Below, one piece after another: positions 8,944-16,961 of a stretch of 37,388 bases of DNA. The stretch is from Acidobacteriaceae bacterium. Its GTDB lineage: Bacteria; Acidobacteriota; Terriglobia; Terriglobales; Acidobacteriaceae. The stretch spans positions 22,182 to 59,569 of the forward strand of contig PKXQ01000157.1 of the NCBI GenBank assembly GCA_003132405.1, read 5' to 3'. A program made the translations under genes and the position numbers. How positions within the stretch are numbered: the stretch's first letter is position 1; each line of letters opens with the position of its first letter. The notes below the pieces were generated by a model. That model was given only the letters and a program-made list of their open reading frames with translations, was not told where the DNA came from and did not search any database.

Positions 8944-9849
8944 CTACGACTCACCGCGCGCCAACATGTAGACCATTACATCGGCCCCTGAGTTGGCCAG
9001 CAAGGTTACCAGCGTAACCATCACGGTAAGGTTTACGAGCAAAGGAAGGTCGCGAGAAAGTGCAGCCTGCCAGGCGAGCTGACCGATACCAGGCAATCCG
9101 CAAAGAGCTTCGACGGGAATGGCCGCGCCAAGCGCGATGCTGACGGTAATACCCGCGAGAGCGATCATCTGCGGGCCGGCGATGGGAAGGACATGGCAGG
9201 CCAGGATGCGAGTTTCGCTGAGTCCGCGCGCGCGAGCAGCGGTGATGTGGGGCATCGCGTAGGCCTTCGCGAAAAGGTTACGCGAATAACGGTAGATCTT
9301 GGGGAAGACGATCAGGGCGATGGCAAGATATCCGGGGGCGTTGAGAATTACGGAGAGCAACGCCAGCACGGCGGCCGGGATGCAGAGGAACGCGCCGCTG
9401 ACGGTGGTGCCGAAAATTTCGAAGGCCGGCAAACGCCAGAGGCAGGCGGTAAAGGCTAGGGTTGAGGCGAGTATCCACGCCAGTAAAAGGCCGATGCCAG
9501 CAACGCGCAGTGTGACCGGCCAGCGTTCGCGCAGAAGGCTCTGGACAGGCTGACCGAGGGCGTGAGAAGTGCCGAGGTCGCCGTGGATGGCTCCGCGAAG
9601 ATAGCTTGCGTAAAAGCGGAGGATGTCATGTTCGCCGGCGCGCGACTGGCGCAAGGCGAGTTGACTTTCGGCGCTGAGGCTGGGATCGAGTTCGCGTTCG
9701 TCGGCATCAAAGCCCGGAGCCATGCGGACCAGCGTTGCCGAGAGTAGGCCGCCGAGGAGGACGAGCGCGGCGATGGCTGCCAGTTTTTGCGTGACGCGTT
9801 TGGCGATTTTCCAGAACTGTGTTTTCGCCGATAGCAATGGTTGCAGCAT
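8944..9849 (-). CDS. ABC transporter permease, DppB/OppB type
   Basis: 301 residues, about six membrane spans, with the DppB layout: an N-terminal span, a periplasmic stretch with LRGAIHGDLGTSHALGQPV, then the transmembrane domain with an EAA-like loop at ARARGLSETRILACHVLP. The usual motif after the first span is G-D-L-G-x-S; here it is GDLGTSH, so intact. The gene starts only 8 bases after the stop of the HD-GYP/GGDEF gene and has AGGG as a modest ribosome binding site, which argues for one transcript. The next permease gene follows after about 70 bases. Confidence 0.92.
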   Translation of the reverse strand: MLQPLLSAKTQFWKIAKRVTQKLAAIAALVLLGGLLSATLVRMAPGFDADERELDPSLSAESQLALRQSRAGEHDILRFYASYLRGAIHGDLGTSHALGQPVQSLLRERWPVTLRVAGIGLLLAWILASTLAFTACLWRLPAFEIFGTTVSGAFLCIPAAVLALLSVILNAPGYLAIALIVFPKIYRYSRNLFAKAYAMPHITAARARGLSETRILACHVLPIAGPQMIALAGITVSIALGAAIPVEALCGLPGIGQLAWQAALSRDLPLLVNLTVMVTLVTLLANSGADVMVYMLARGES

Positions 9850-9857
9850 CGGCCGCC

Positions 9858-12353
9858 CTAATTTACGGTTGCATCGCGGCCGCGCGAGGCCGGAAGGCTC
9901 GCGTCACGATCGGTCGCTGGGTCGGAGTGGTGAACCTTCTTCATGGAATACATGCGGCGATCGGCCTCGGCGAGCAGGCGTTCGACGTCGAAACTGTCCT
10001 CCGGACAAAACGCCGTCCCGACGCTGAGGCCCACCAGTTCGCGGCCGGCAACTTTTCTGCCCGCTTCGATCGCCAGTTGGTGAAGGCGGCTAGCTTTTTC
10101 GTCGGATGCTTCTGTGCTCAGCCCGGGAGCGACCACGACGAATTCATCGCCGCCCATGCGCGCGACATAATCGTAGCCGCGGCAGACTTCCTGCACGCAA
10201 TTGGCAAAATACTTGAGCAGGTTGTCGCCTTCGAGATGCCCGTAGAGATCGTTAATCTGTTTGAAGTTGTCGAGGTCGCAGACCATCACAGCGAGGGTGG
10301 TGCCGGTGCGGCGGCAGCGCGCCAGTTCGCGCGACAGGTGAACGAACAAAGAGCGCGCGTTGGGTAGTCCGGTGAGGTAGTCGGTGGTGGCGGAATCCTC
10401 AGCCTGCTGATACTTGAGCGCATTTTCAACCGAGAGCGCGATCTTTGAACTGACCGCGAGCAGGATGCGCAGATGATCGGCGGAAAAAGCGTCGGGCTCG
10501 CTACGATACATGGCCAGCACGCCGACTACGCCATGAAGGCCTTCGAGCGGCACCGCGAGCACGGAGCGCAAGGTGGTGAAGCGCGCCGGATCGCAAACGT
10601 ATCCCGCTTCTGCCTCAGGATTTCCGTTGATGATGGGCTTCCGCTTCTCCGCGACCCAGCCGCACAGCCCTTCTCCCAACCCGACGTTGAGCGACGAAAG
10701 CAGCCGGAAATTATCGCCGCTTACCAGTTCAGGCACGAGCCGGTTTTCTTTCAGCAGAAACACGGCCAGCGAATCGTAAGGAATCATCTTGCGCAGACGT
10801 ACAGAAAGCACCGAGAGCGTTTCGCCGAGGCTCAGCGAGTTGCCAAGATCCTGGCTAAGCTCGAACATGGTTTGCGCTTCCTGGCGGGCGGAGGCGATCG
10901 ACGACAGGAAATCCGTCTCATTGGATGAGCTGAAAGAGGGCACGGGCTGCTCGAATTCGCCGACAGGCTCGGCCGTAGTCTTCGTTCTAACGTCGGCCGC
11001 CATCAGCGGGGCCACGTCATCCGCGGTGATGGAAACGGCCGTTGATGGAGTAGCCGTATCTGATTGCGCCATCCGCTCGAGGTCACGGTAGCGGCGTTGC
11101 AGTACTTCAACCACCAGCGGGTCGAAAGACGACCCCGACATGGAGGCGACCTTGTCCATCGCGGCATCAAGCGACATGGCGCCCCGATATTGGCGGTGCG
11201 AGGCAAGCGCGTCGAGGCAATCGACAGCGGCGAGCACGCGCGCCCCACGCGGAATCTCCTCCCCTTTCAGACCGTCAGGATAGCCGCCGCCGTCCCAATG
11301 CTCGTGATGCGAGCGGACGATGGGCGCAACGGGATAAGGGAAGGCTACGCGCTGCAGGATCTCTGCGCCCACAAGAGTGTGGATCTTCATCTTCTCGATT
11401 TCTTCCGGAGTCAGGCGGCCCGGCTTATTGATGATGTGCTCGGGAATCGCGAGCTTGCCAATGTCGTGCAGCAGCGCGGCGGCGCGCAAGGCTTCGATTT
11501 CGTTTTCCGGCAAGCCCAATTCTTTGGCGACTTCGACAGCGAACACACGCACACGCTGGAGATGTTTATGCGACGTATGATCCTTAGCCTCGATCGCGAG
11601 CGCCAGGCTCTCGATGGTGCGCAGGTGGAGCGCGGCCACATTCTCGGCGTGCTTTTTTTCGATCTCGACTTGTTTCTTTTCCGCCGCCAGCTTGGCCAGA
11701 TAGAGGTGATAGGAGCGGTAGACCCAATAGACGAGCGGCAGAACAAGGAGCGACGTTTGCCATCCCACCTTTTTGCTGAGGAAGCCGACCGCGAAAACGA
11801 CGGCCGCGCCCACCATGTAGAAGGGGAACGACCAGAAATGGCATTCGGCCCAGACCTTATGCGCCGGCTTGTTTTCCGTGACCGAAATGATGACGGCCAC
11901 TGGAATCGTATTCGCCAGGAAAAAGATCAGCGAGGTGATGACCAGAAGAGGAAGCGTTCCGGCGCCGAGCACGCGCTGCAGAGAATGATAGGCGAGATAC
12001 GAGAGGACGATGGCATTCGCCATCATGCTGAATACGTTGAAAAGAATTTTAAGCGGAACCCGCTTCTGCCGCGTTCCGAAGAGGCATTGCGCCAGAGTGG
12101 CGGTGCAGCCGAGAACCAGCGTCTCCGGAAGGTTCAACTCCAGGATGCTGAGCAGAATGAAAAGAAAGTTGACCGACATCGTGCCATCGAGGCCGGGCAG
12201 TCGAATCTTGAGGCTCGAAGCCAGAACGGCGACAAACAAGTAGCAGGCGAACCGCGTCAGATCGACACTTTGCCAGTGCCATAGGGCATTTGCCAGCGCC
12301 CACATACCGAGCGCGGCGGTTACTCCTATAAAGAGTTTTGCCCGAATAGACAT
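9858..12353 (-). CDS. membrane HD-GYP/GAF/GGDEF bifunctional c-di-GMP protein
   Basis: 831 residues. The N-terminal 215 residues hold about six membrane spans, followed by a charged helix (about 220-240). Residues 245-430 are an HD-GYP phosphodiesterase domain with HDIGK (296-300) and HHEHWDGGGYPDG (349-361), all catalytic residues present. A GAF sensor domain (about 495-640) follows, then a C-terminal GGDEF cyclase domain with an intact ARMGGDEF and an RGYD inhibitory I-site exactly five residues before GGDEF. Both making and breaking c-di-GMP are therefore possible, with product feedback on the cyclase. It heads the ABC transporter operon (8-base gap to the permease) and is divergent from the PilZ-containing sigma-54 activator, which suggests a shared circuit; that link is inference. 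No good ribosome binding site is seen at the ATG. Confidence 0.94.
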   Translation of the reverse strand: MSIRAKLFIGVTAALGMWALANALWHWQSVDLTRFACYLFVAVLASSLKIRLPGLDGTMSVNFLFILLSILELNLPETLVLGCTATLAQCLFGTRQKRVPLKILFNVFSMMANAIVLSYLAYHSLQRVLGAGTLPLLVITSLIFFLANTIPVAVIISVTENKPAHKVWAECHFWSFPFYMVGAAVVFAVGFLSKKVGWQTSLLVLPLVYWVYRSYHLYLAKLAAEKKQVEIEKKHAENVAALHLRTIESLALAIEAKDHTSHKHLQRVRVFAVEVAKELGLPENEIEALRAAALLHDIGKLAIPEHIINKPGRLTPEEIEKMKIHTLVGAEILQRVAFPYPVAPIVRSHHEHWDGGGYPDGLKGEEIPRGARVLAAVDCLDALASHRQYRGAMSLDAAMDKVASMSGSSFDPLVVEVLQRRYRDLERMAQSDTATPSTAVSITADDVAPLMAADVRTKTTAEPVGEFEQPVPSFSSSNETDFLSSIASARQEAQTMFELSQDLGNSLSLGETLSVLSVRLRKMIPYDSLAVFLLKENRLVPELVSGDNFRLLSSLNVGLGEGLCGWVAEKRKPIINGNPEAEAGYVCDPARFTTLRSVLAVPLEGLHGVVGVLAMYRSEPDAFSADHLRILLAVSSKIALSVENALKYQQAEDSATTDYLTGLPNARSLFVHLSRELARCRRTGTTLAVMVCDLDNFKQINDLYGHLEGDNLLKYFANCVQEVCRGYDYVARMGGDEFVVVAPGLSTEASDEKASRLHQLAIEAGRKVAGRELVGLSVGTAFCPEDSFDVERLLAEADRRMYSMKKVHHSDPATDRDASLPASRGRDATVN

Positions 12354-12848
12354 AGGTCGACGAGTAATTTGCCCTTACATTCCGTGCATCTTCGCAGCCA
12401 CATCGTCACCCTTTGTTACTTTTGGTAGGGTCTTGATTCCGCGCTAGTTATGACGACTAATTCGATTACGCATGGGATCAGCGCCCAGTTATTACCCGAC
12501 TCGGCGCCCTCCAGCCATTTTTTGGCTGGTGCGTGCGAATTTCGGGCCCGGCCTTATGCACTAACAGCCCATTCGCAGCGATGGTAGTGCACCCCCAGTA
12601 AAACGAGATACTTACTGAAGTAACTGCGAATCCATGCCGTGCCTCCTTCATTACTTTGTGCGCCCTGAAGGTTACTTTGGTGTGAGCTTCGGTACATAAC
12701 CCCGCCTCGAAGTGAGCGGGACTGTGTCAGCATCAGAATGCTTCGCGTAATGGACGCCGTACCTGTGCAATCGCTAAGTCGGTTATTAAGTTAGCCGGCC
12801 TGGCGCTGCGGCGCAAAGCAAAGCTCCCCTGTAGCGAACGAAACCAAA
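12354..12848. promoter_or_regulatory. divergent regulatory region between c-di-GMP enzyme and sigma-54 activator
   Basis: 495 bases with no gene. It must hold promoters for both divergent genes. I see a hairpin CCAGCC-ATTTTTT-GGCTGG at 12511-12529, a weaker CCCGC/GCGGG hairpin near 12702-12720, and a recurring GTTACTTT word (near 12415, 12648 and 12671). I looked on both strands for the -24/-12 sigma-54 pattern (TGGC, then GC with the usual spacing) and found no convincing match. Confidence 0.5.
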
Positions 12849-14690
12849 ATGTCAACTCCATCGAAGACTCCGACCAGCGAAGGCGCGGAGAAATCCATCG
12901 CTAACAGTCGAGCTGGCCAAAGTGTGCGCCGGAAAGACGAGTCCGACGGACGATCGGTCGTGCCGCTTGGCGGTATGGAGCACTCTGGCGCCGTCTTGAT
13001 CTTCGTCACTGACCTTCATGGCGCGATTATCAGTTGCAACCAGAGTTTTGAACATCACGAACATATACACAGTTTCTCGCCCCAGGAGTTGGTCGGGCGA
13101 AACTTCGTGGATTTGTACAGCAATGCCCAGCCGTCCTCGTTAGCCAGCCGAGCTCTCGCTTCGGTTCTAGAGCACGGAGAATTCGAGGCGGAACTTCGAT
13201 GCCGCACAAAATCCGGCCAGGATGTTGATGTTCGCTTACGTTTGACGCTCTTGCGCGATTTACATGCAGCGCCCGCGAGTATTGTGGGGTTTGCGGTAGA
13301 CATTACCGGGGAGAAGTCGCCGGCGAAGGTCGAAAGCGCGACTGGCGCGACTCCGCTGGCGCGGCGCGAAATCGACGGCACTCAATTTCTGATTGCCAGC
13401 CCGCTCATGCATAAGTTCATGGGCATGGTCGATCGTGTGGCGGGACATACCGAGACCGTGTTAGTAACTGGTGAAACCGGCTCGGGCAAGGAGTTAGTAG
13501 CGCGCACCATTCACGAATCCTCTTATCGTCATACCAAGGCGCTGATCGATATCAATTGCGCGGCGCTGCCCGAGAATCTAGTCGAAAGCGAACTATTCGG
13601 CTACGAAAAGGGTGCGTTCAGCGGCGCCGACTCCTCCAAGCCGGGTTTGTTTGAACTGGCCGACAAGAGCACGATCTTCCTCGACGAAATCGGCGAGTTG
13701 CAGCCGCAGATTCAAGTGAAATTGCTGCGCGTACTCGACGGCGCTCCCTATTACCGCTTGGGTGGGCATCGGAAAATCACTGTCGATGTCCGCGTGGTGG
13801 CCGCCACCAATCAGGATCTTGAATTGGCCGTGCAGGAAGGCCGATTCCGCAAGGATCTTTATCATCGCCTCAGTCAATTCCAATTGCGCGTGCCGCCGTT
13901 GCGCGAGCGTCCCGAAGATATCGCCGCGCTGGCGCGTCATTTTCTTTCCCTGAAAGCGGCCGATAAAGTCTTTACGGCTGACGCGCTGGTTACGCTACAG
14001 GGTCATCCGTGGCCGGGTAATATTCGCGAATTGCGGAACCTGGTTGCAAAGCTGGCCATTGCTACAGGAGAGCGGCAGATCACGGGTGTTGAAGTTGCTG
14101 CCGAACTCTGCGGCGAAATCTCGCGCGGCGAGGACGTGGCCGGAAGGCGCGGCAGCGGCGCCGTGCCGCTCGGCAATCTCGACAACATGGAAGAGCAGAT
14201 GATCATAAGGGCCCTGGAGCAGACTGGCGGCCATCGCGCCCAGGCCGCGGAGCGTTTGGGAATTTCCCGCCGCACGCTCAGCCGCAAACTGCGCGAATAT
14301 GAGATCGATGTGCCTTCGGGAGATGGTTCGGCCAAGCTTGGCGTCATCAGCGAGGACCAGCAGAAATTCTTCCGCGCCAAGGTCAATATATCGGTGACTT
14401 TGAAAAATGCGCACGGCAAAGAATTGCAGGTGCAGGCGCTCAACCTGAGTACGGGCGGCATGGGGCTGGATGTAGTCAGCGATCCGAGCGGGTTTGCGGG
14501 ATTAATCGACGTGAATTTTCTGCTGCCCGATAGCGAAATTGAGATCCGGGCAAAAGGTCGCCTGGTGTGGGCCGATGCCGGCGGCAGAGCTGGCCTGCGC
14601 TTTATCGTGATTGAGCCTGCACTGTTCGAGCAGTTACAACACTGGACGAACAAAAAGATGAAAGACGAAGGCTGGGAAATTCCGTCGTGA
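12849..14690 (+). CDS. sigma-54 activator with PAS, AAA+, Fis HTH and C-terminal PilZ domain
   Basis: 613 residues. A PAS-like sensor domain (about 45-155) replaces the usual receiver. The AAA+ domain (180-415) has Walker A GETGSGKE (208-215), the sigma-54 contact loop as GAFSGA (255-260, Ser for the usual Thr), Walker B IFLDE (276-280) and the arginine-finger region FRKDLYHRL. A Fis-type helix-turn-helix follows (about 457-485). Residues 507-605 form a PilZ-like domain with the NLSTGGMG half of the c-di-GMP motif; the N-terminal RxxxR half is not clear (FRAKVNIS). It would open sigma-54 promoters in response to a PAS signal and perhaps c-di-GMP. It is divergent from the HD-GYP/GGDEF gene. 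The ATG at 12849 has only a weak ribosome binding site. Confidence 0.93.
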   Translation: MSTPSKTPTSEGAEKSIANSRAGQSVRRKDESDGRSVVPLGGMEHSGAVLIFVTDLHGAIISCNQSFEHHEHIHSFSPQELVGRNFVDLYSNAQPSSLASRALASVLEHGEFEAELRCRTKSGQDVDVRLRLTLLRDLHAAPASIVGFAVDITGEKSPAKVESATGATPLARREIDGTQFLIASPLMHKFMGMVDRVAGHTETVLVTGETGSGKELVARTIHESSYRHTKALIDINCAALPENLVESELFGYEKGAFSGADSSKPGLFELADKSTIFLDEIGELQPQIQVKLLRVLDGAPYYRLGGHRKITVDVRVVAATNQDLELAVQEGRFRKDLYHRLSQFQLRVPPLRERPEDIAALARHFLSLKAADKVFTADALVTLQGHPWPGNIRELRNLVAKLAIATGERQITGVEVAAELCGEISRGEDVAGRRGSGAVPLGNLDNMEEQMIIRALEQTGGHRAQAAERLGISRRTLSRKLREYEIDVPSGDGSAKLGVISEDQQKFFRAKVNISVTLKNAHGKELQVQALNLSTGGMGLDVVSDPSGFAGLIDVNFLLPDSEIEIRAKGRLVWADAGGRAGLRFIVIEPALFEQLQHWTNKKMKDEGWEIPS

Positions 14691-14847
14691 TCTGCCAAGG
14701 CCAGTGGCGAGCCAGAGTACAAGGCCTTCTGTAACCTGTCGTAACACGTACTTTCGTGCGATTCTCAATCTGCCGTTAGAAGCCCATCGACCGCGACCGC
14801 AGGGCCAACTCCCGCTGCGATCGCGGAATCTCAAGTGAGGTCATTTC

Positions 14848-15330
14848 ATGTTGCAGTCTGCCGAACCGAAGTTCTCTCCAAACGCGGCTCCCACCAACAG
14901 CTACACTCCGGTGAAGCCGGCCACCTCACCCATGGATCAGGCCAACATCGGCCGCTCGCTCGTCATCAAGGGCGAAATATCGGGTGCGGAATCGCTCTTC
15001 ATTGATGGACGCGTCGAAGGCACCATCAACTTTCCCGAAAATCGTGTCACCATCGGCCGCAGCGGAAACGTGGCGGCGAATATCGTCGCCAAGGAAATCG
15101 TAATCATGGGCAAGGTCCGCGGCAACGTCGATTGCTCCGACCGGCTGGACATCCGCAGCGAAGGCGAGCTCTCCGGCGACGTGATTACGCATCGCATCAG
15201 CATTGAAGAAGGCGCGGTTCTGAAGGGTGGAGTCGAAGTACGTCAATCCGATAAGAACGATCAGAAGACGCAGGCGCAGAATAAGCCGGAGCCGCCCAAG
15301 GCACTGGCCGCAACCGCCGGCAACGCGTAA
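14848..15330 (+). CDS. bactofilin
   Basis: 160 residues. A disordered N-terminal stretch (1-28) precedes a bactofilin beta-helix core (about 30-130) with repeated short turns: LVIKGEISGAESLFIDGRVEG, VTIGRSGNVAANIVAKEIVIMGKVRGNV, LDIRSEGELSGDV. The tail is Lys/Gln-rich. Bactofilins polymerise without nucleotide into cytoskeletal filaments that place envelope enzymes or polarity factors. The start is supported by GAGGT 7 bases upstream. It lies 157 bases after the sigma-54 activator on the same strand; no partner peptidase is adjacent. The gap contains GTAACCTGTCGTAACACG with a repeated GTAAC but no sigma-54 promoter that I can recognise. Confidence 0.95.
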   Translation: MLQSAEPKFSPNAAPTNSYTPVKPATSPMDQANIGRSLVIKGEISGAESLFIDGRVEGTINFPENRVTIGRSGNVAANIVAKEIVIMGKVRGNVDCSDRLDIRSEGELSGDVITHRISIEEGAVLKGGVEVRQSDKNDQKTQAQNKPEPPKALAATAGNA

Positions 15331-15378
15331 CTGCACGAAGTTAGAATTCGAAGTCGGGAATTCGAGATAACGATGGGG

Positions 15379-15421
15379 GGACGGGCAATTTGGCCCGTCC
15401 AGCCGGGCGAGGATGCCCGGC
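15379..15421. terminator. two tandem hairpins between convergent genes
   Basis: GGACGGGC/GCCCGTCC (15379-15400, 8-base-pair stem, 6-base loop) is followed directly by GCCGGGC/GCCCGGC (15402-15421, 7-base-pair stem, 6-base loop). They lie between the convergent bactofilin and msrB genes. There is no T-run, so they may be bidirectional terminators or a dispersed hairpin repeat. Confidence 0.5.
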
Positions 15422-15450
15422 GCTCCATCGATTTCTTTTTGCAGGAAGGT

Positions 15451-15879
15451 TTACTTCTTCGGCTTAAAGTCGAGCGACGCCGAGTTCATGCAGTAGCGCA
15501 ATCCGGTCGGCCCCGGTCCATCAGGAAACACGTGTCCCAGGTGCGCATCGCACTTCGCGCAGCGCGCCTCTGTACGGCTCATGCCATAGCTGGTGTCGGT
15601 GAGTTCCTTAATGTTCTTGCGGTCGGCGGCGGCAAAAAAGCTGGGCCATCCGGTGCCCGAATCAAATTTTGTATCTGAGCCAAAGAGCAGTGCTCCACAG
15701 CAGACGCAGTGATAGGTGCCGTCGTCGTGTTTGTTCCAGTACTGGCCGGTGAAGGGACGCTCAGTGCCGCAAGCGCGGGCCACTTGATATTGTTCCGGCG
15801 TCAGTTGCTGGCGCCACTCGGCTTCGGTCTTGCCGATCTTGTCATTTTCCGTGAGTTTGTCGATGAGTTTTTCCGTCAT
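15451..15879 (-). CDS. msrB: peptide-methionine (R)-S-oxide reductase MsrB
   Basis: 142 residues, full length for a stand-alone cytosolic MsrB. It repairs the R isomer of methionine sulfoxide in proteins. Zinc ligands are Cys58/Cys61 (CVCC) and Cys107/Cys110 (CAKC). The catalytic Cys130 is in [12 protein letters not shown], and HLGHVFPDG and GTGWPSF are also present. The position that holds a resolving Cys in some homologues is Thr76 (SGTGWPSF), so recycling must use another Cys or thioredoxin directly. The start has GGGGAG 5 bases upstream of the ATG. It is monocistronic and convergent with the bactofilin gene. Confidence 0.97.
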   Translation of the reverse strand: MTEKLIDKLTENDKIGKTEAEWRQQLTPEQYQVARACGTERPFTGQYWNKHDDGTYHCVCCGALLFGSDTKFDSGTGWPSFFAAADRKNIKELTDTSYGMSRTEARCAKCDAHLGHVFPDGPGPTGLRYCMNSASLDFKPKK

Positions 15880-16034
15880 GTTGTCTCCCCATCAATAAGA
15901 TGATGGACGATGGGGAAAGTTGCAAGACGAGCAATCGGGTCATCGTGTGATCTGGCCAACAGGCCGTCGAAGATTAAAAGTGGTAACGCCGTCAGCCGCT
16001 GAGAGCGGACATCGAAGCGCGGAGTTCTGCCTGT

Positions 16035-16709
16035 CTAGTGGGCCAAAGGCTGATTTGCGCCCAGCAACAATCCAATGCCGGCCCGCTTGCGCACCTCGGA
16101 CAACAGAGCCGTGGCGGCGTTAAGGTAAGTTCGATTGGGATCGGACGTGTCAGCCCATACCGCTTCATAAACAATCTTTGCCGCTTCCTTTGCGTCCATG
16201 TGGAGCGCGGCTTCCATCAGGTCGGCCTGCTGGCGGACCTCGCCATAGCAGCTGTGGCAAACGGCGGCAGGTTCTGTAGCCCCGCTGTGCTGGTGCTCGA
16301 GAACGCAGCGGAAAGTGGCGGCAGCATTGATCTGCGTGTGCGAGGCGAAGGCCTGATTCTTGAGTTCTTTGAGAAAGCGCTCGCGGTCGTCGTCGATCGG
16401 CGCGATAGCCGGAAGCGGCGCGGCGGCCTGCGCGGCGGGCGGCGGTGCGACAGTGATGTGCGCCACGGGTGCCGTCGGCGAGACGCGAACGGTTGACTTG
16501 CAGATCGGGCAAGCCGGCAGGTCGGCGGTGTAGTACGCATGGCAATGCGAACAAGGCAGTCCATAGCCAATCGCTTTTTTCTCAGGCGCTGATACGACCT
16601 GCCCCGGAGCCGCAGGCGGTATAGGCCGGTCCGGGGTCGAGAGAGCAGCGGGATTAGCGGATTTTTTTCGGGCTGGTTGGGCAGCGCTGGTTTCCATATA
16701 TCCTTCCAT
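16035..16709 (-). CDS. hypothetical zinc-ribbon protein
   Basis: 224 residues with no family I can name. A Pro/Ala-rich N-terminal stretch leads to a zinc-ribbon-like CSHC...CPIC motif (about residues 53-71), then an Ala/Pro linker. A helical C-terminal part holds a second possible metal site: Cys in FRCVLEH (about 134) and CHSC (about 150). No signal peptide or membrane span is seen, so it is probably cytosolic. Two starts are possible, 16709 and 16697; both have GGAAGGAT just upstream. An array of 14-base repeats (16851-16906) lies about 140 bases before the start and may be its control region. Confidence 0.75.
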   Translation of the reverse strand: MEGYMETSAAQPARKKSANPAALSTPDRPIPPAAPGQVVSAPEKKAIGYGLPCSHCHAYYTADLPACPICKSTVRVSPTAPVAHITVAPPPAAQAAAPLPAIAPIDDDRERFLKELKNQAFASHTQINAAATFRCVLEHQHSGATEPAAVCHSCYGEVRQQADLMEAALHMDAKEAAKIVYEAVWADTSDPNRTYLNAATALLSEVRKRAGIGLLLGANQPLAH

Positions 16710-16850
16710 GGATCCTTCCCTTCGCCGAGCTGGACTTGCCGCCGGATGGTCCGTCCATAGGGCCCGTCCAGAGCCATCTTTGACTCCTATAGTTTAAGTT
16801 CATTGATCTCCGAAAGCGACGCACGCCGGTGCATGAGGAAGTATGTCCTA

Positions 16851-16906
16851 TGGTTCATGTCGTCTGGTTCATCTAACTTGGTTCATGTGACTAGGTTCCT
16901 GTCGTT
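16851..16906. repeat. tandem array of four 14-base repeats
   Basis: Four consecutive units: TGGTTCATGTCGTC, TGGTTCATCTAACT, TGGTTCATGTGACT and AGGTTCCTGTCGTT. The GGTTCATGT core is conserved and the last four bases vary. A fifth, shifted CAGGTTACTT follows, and a degenerate ATGTC copy precedes the array. It lies upstream of the zinc-ribbon gene and downstream of the TPR gene, both on the minus strand. The conserved core with variable spacers looks like an array of protein-binding sites. Confidence 0.8.
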
Positions 16907-16961
16907 CAGGTTACTTCGCGAATTTTGTCCCACGCGCCAGGTCGCGGGCTACTTCCGCCGG

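Noticed and set aside
11064..12284. 406-codon plus-strand open frame
   Set aside because: It lies wholly antisense inside the HD-GYP/GGDEF gene, is Arg/Asp-rich without domain pattern, and has no ribosome binding site; a high-GC shadow frame.
12354..12848. sigma-54 promoter or c-di-GMP riboswitch in the divergent gap
   Set aside because: Neither the -24/-12 pattern nor a riboswitch-like conserved core could be found on reading both strands.
16851..16906. CRISPR array
   Set aside because: The 14-base units with 4 variable bases are far too short for repeats and spacers, and no cas genes are present.
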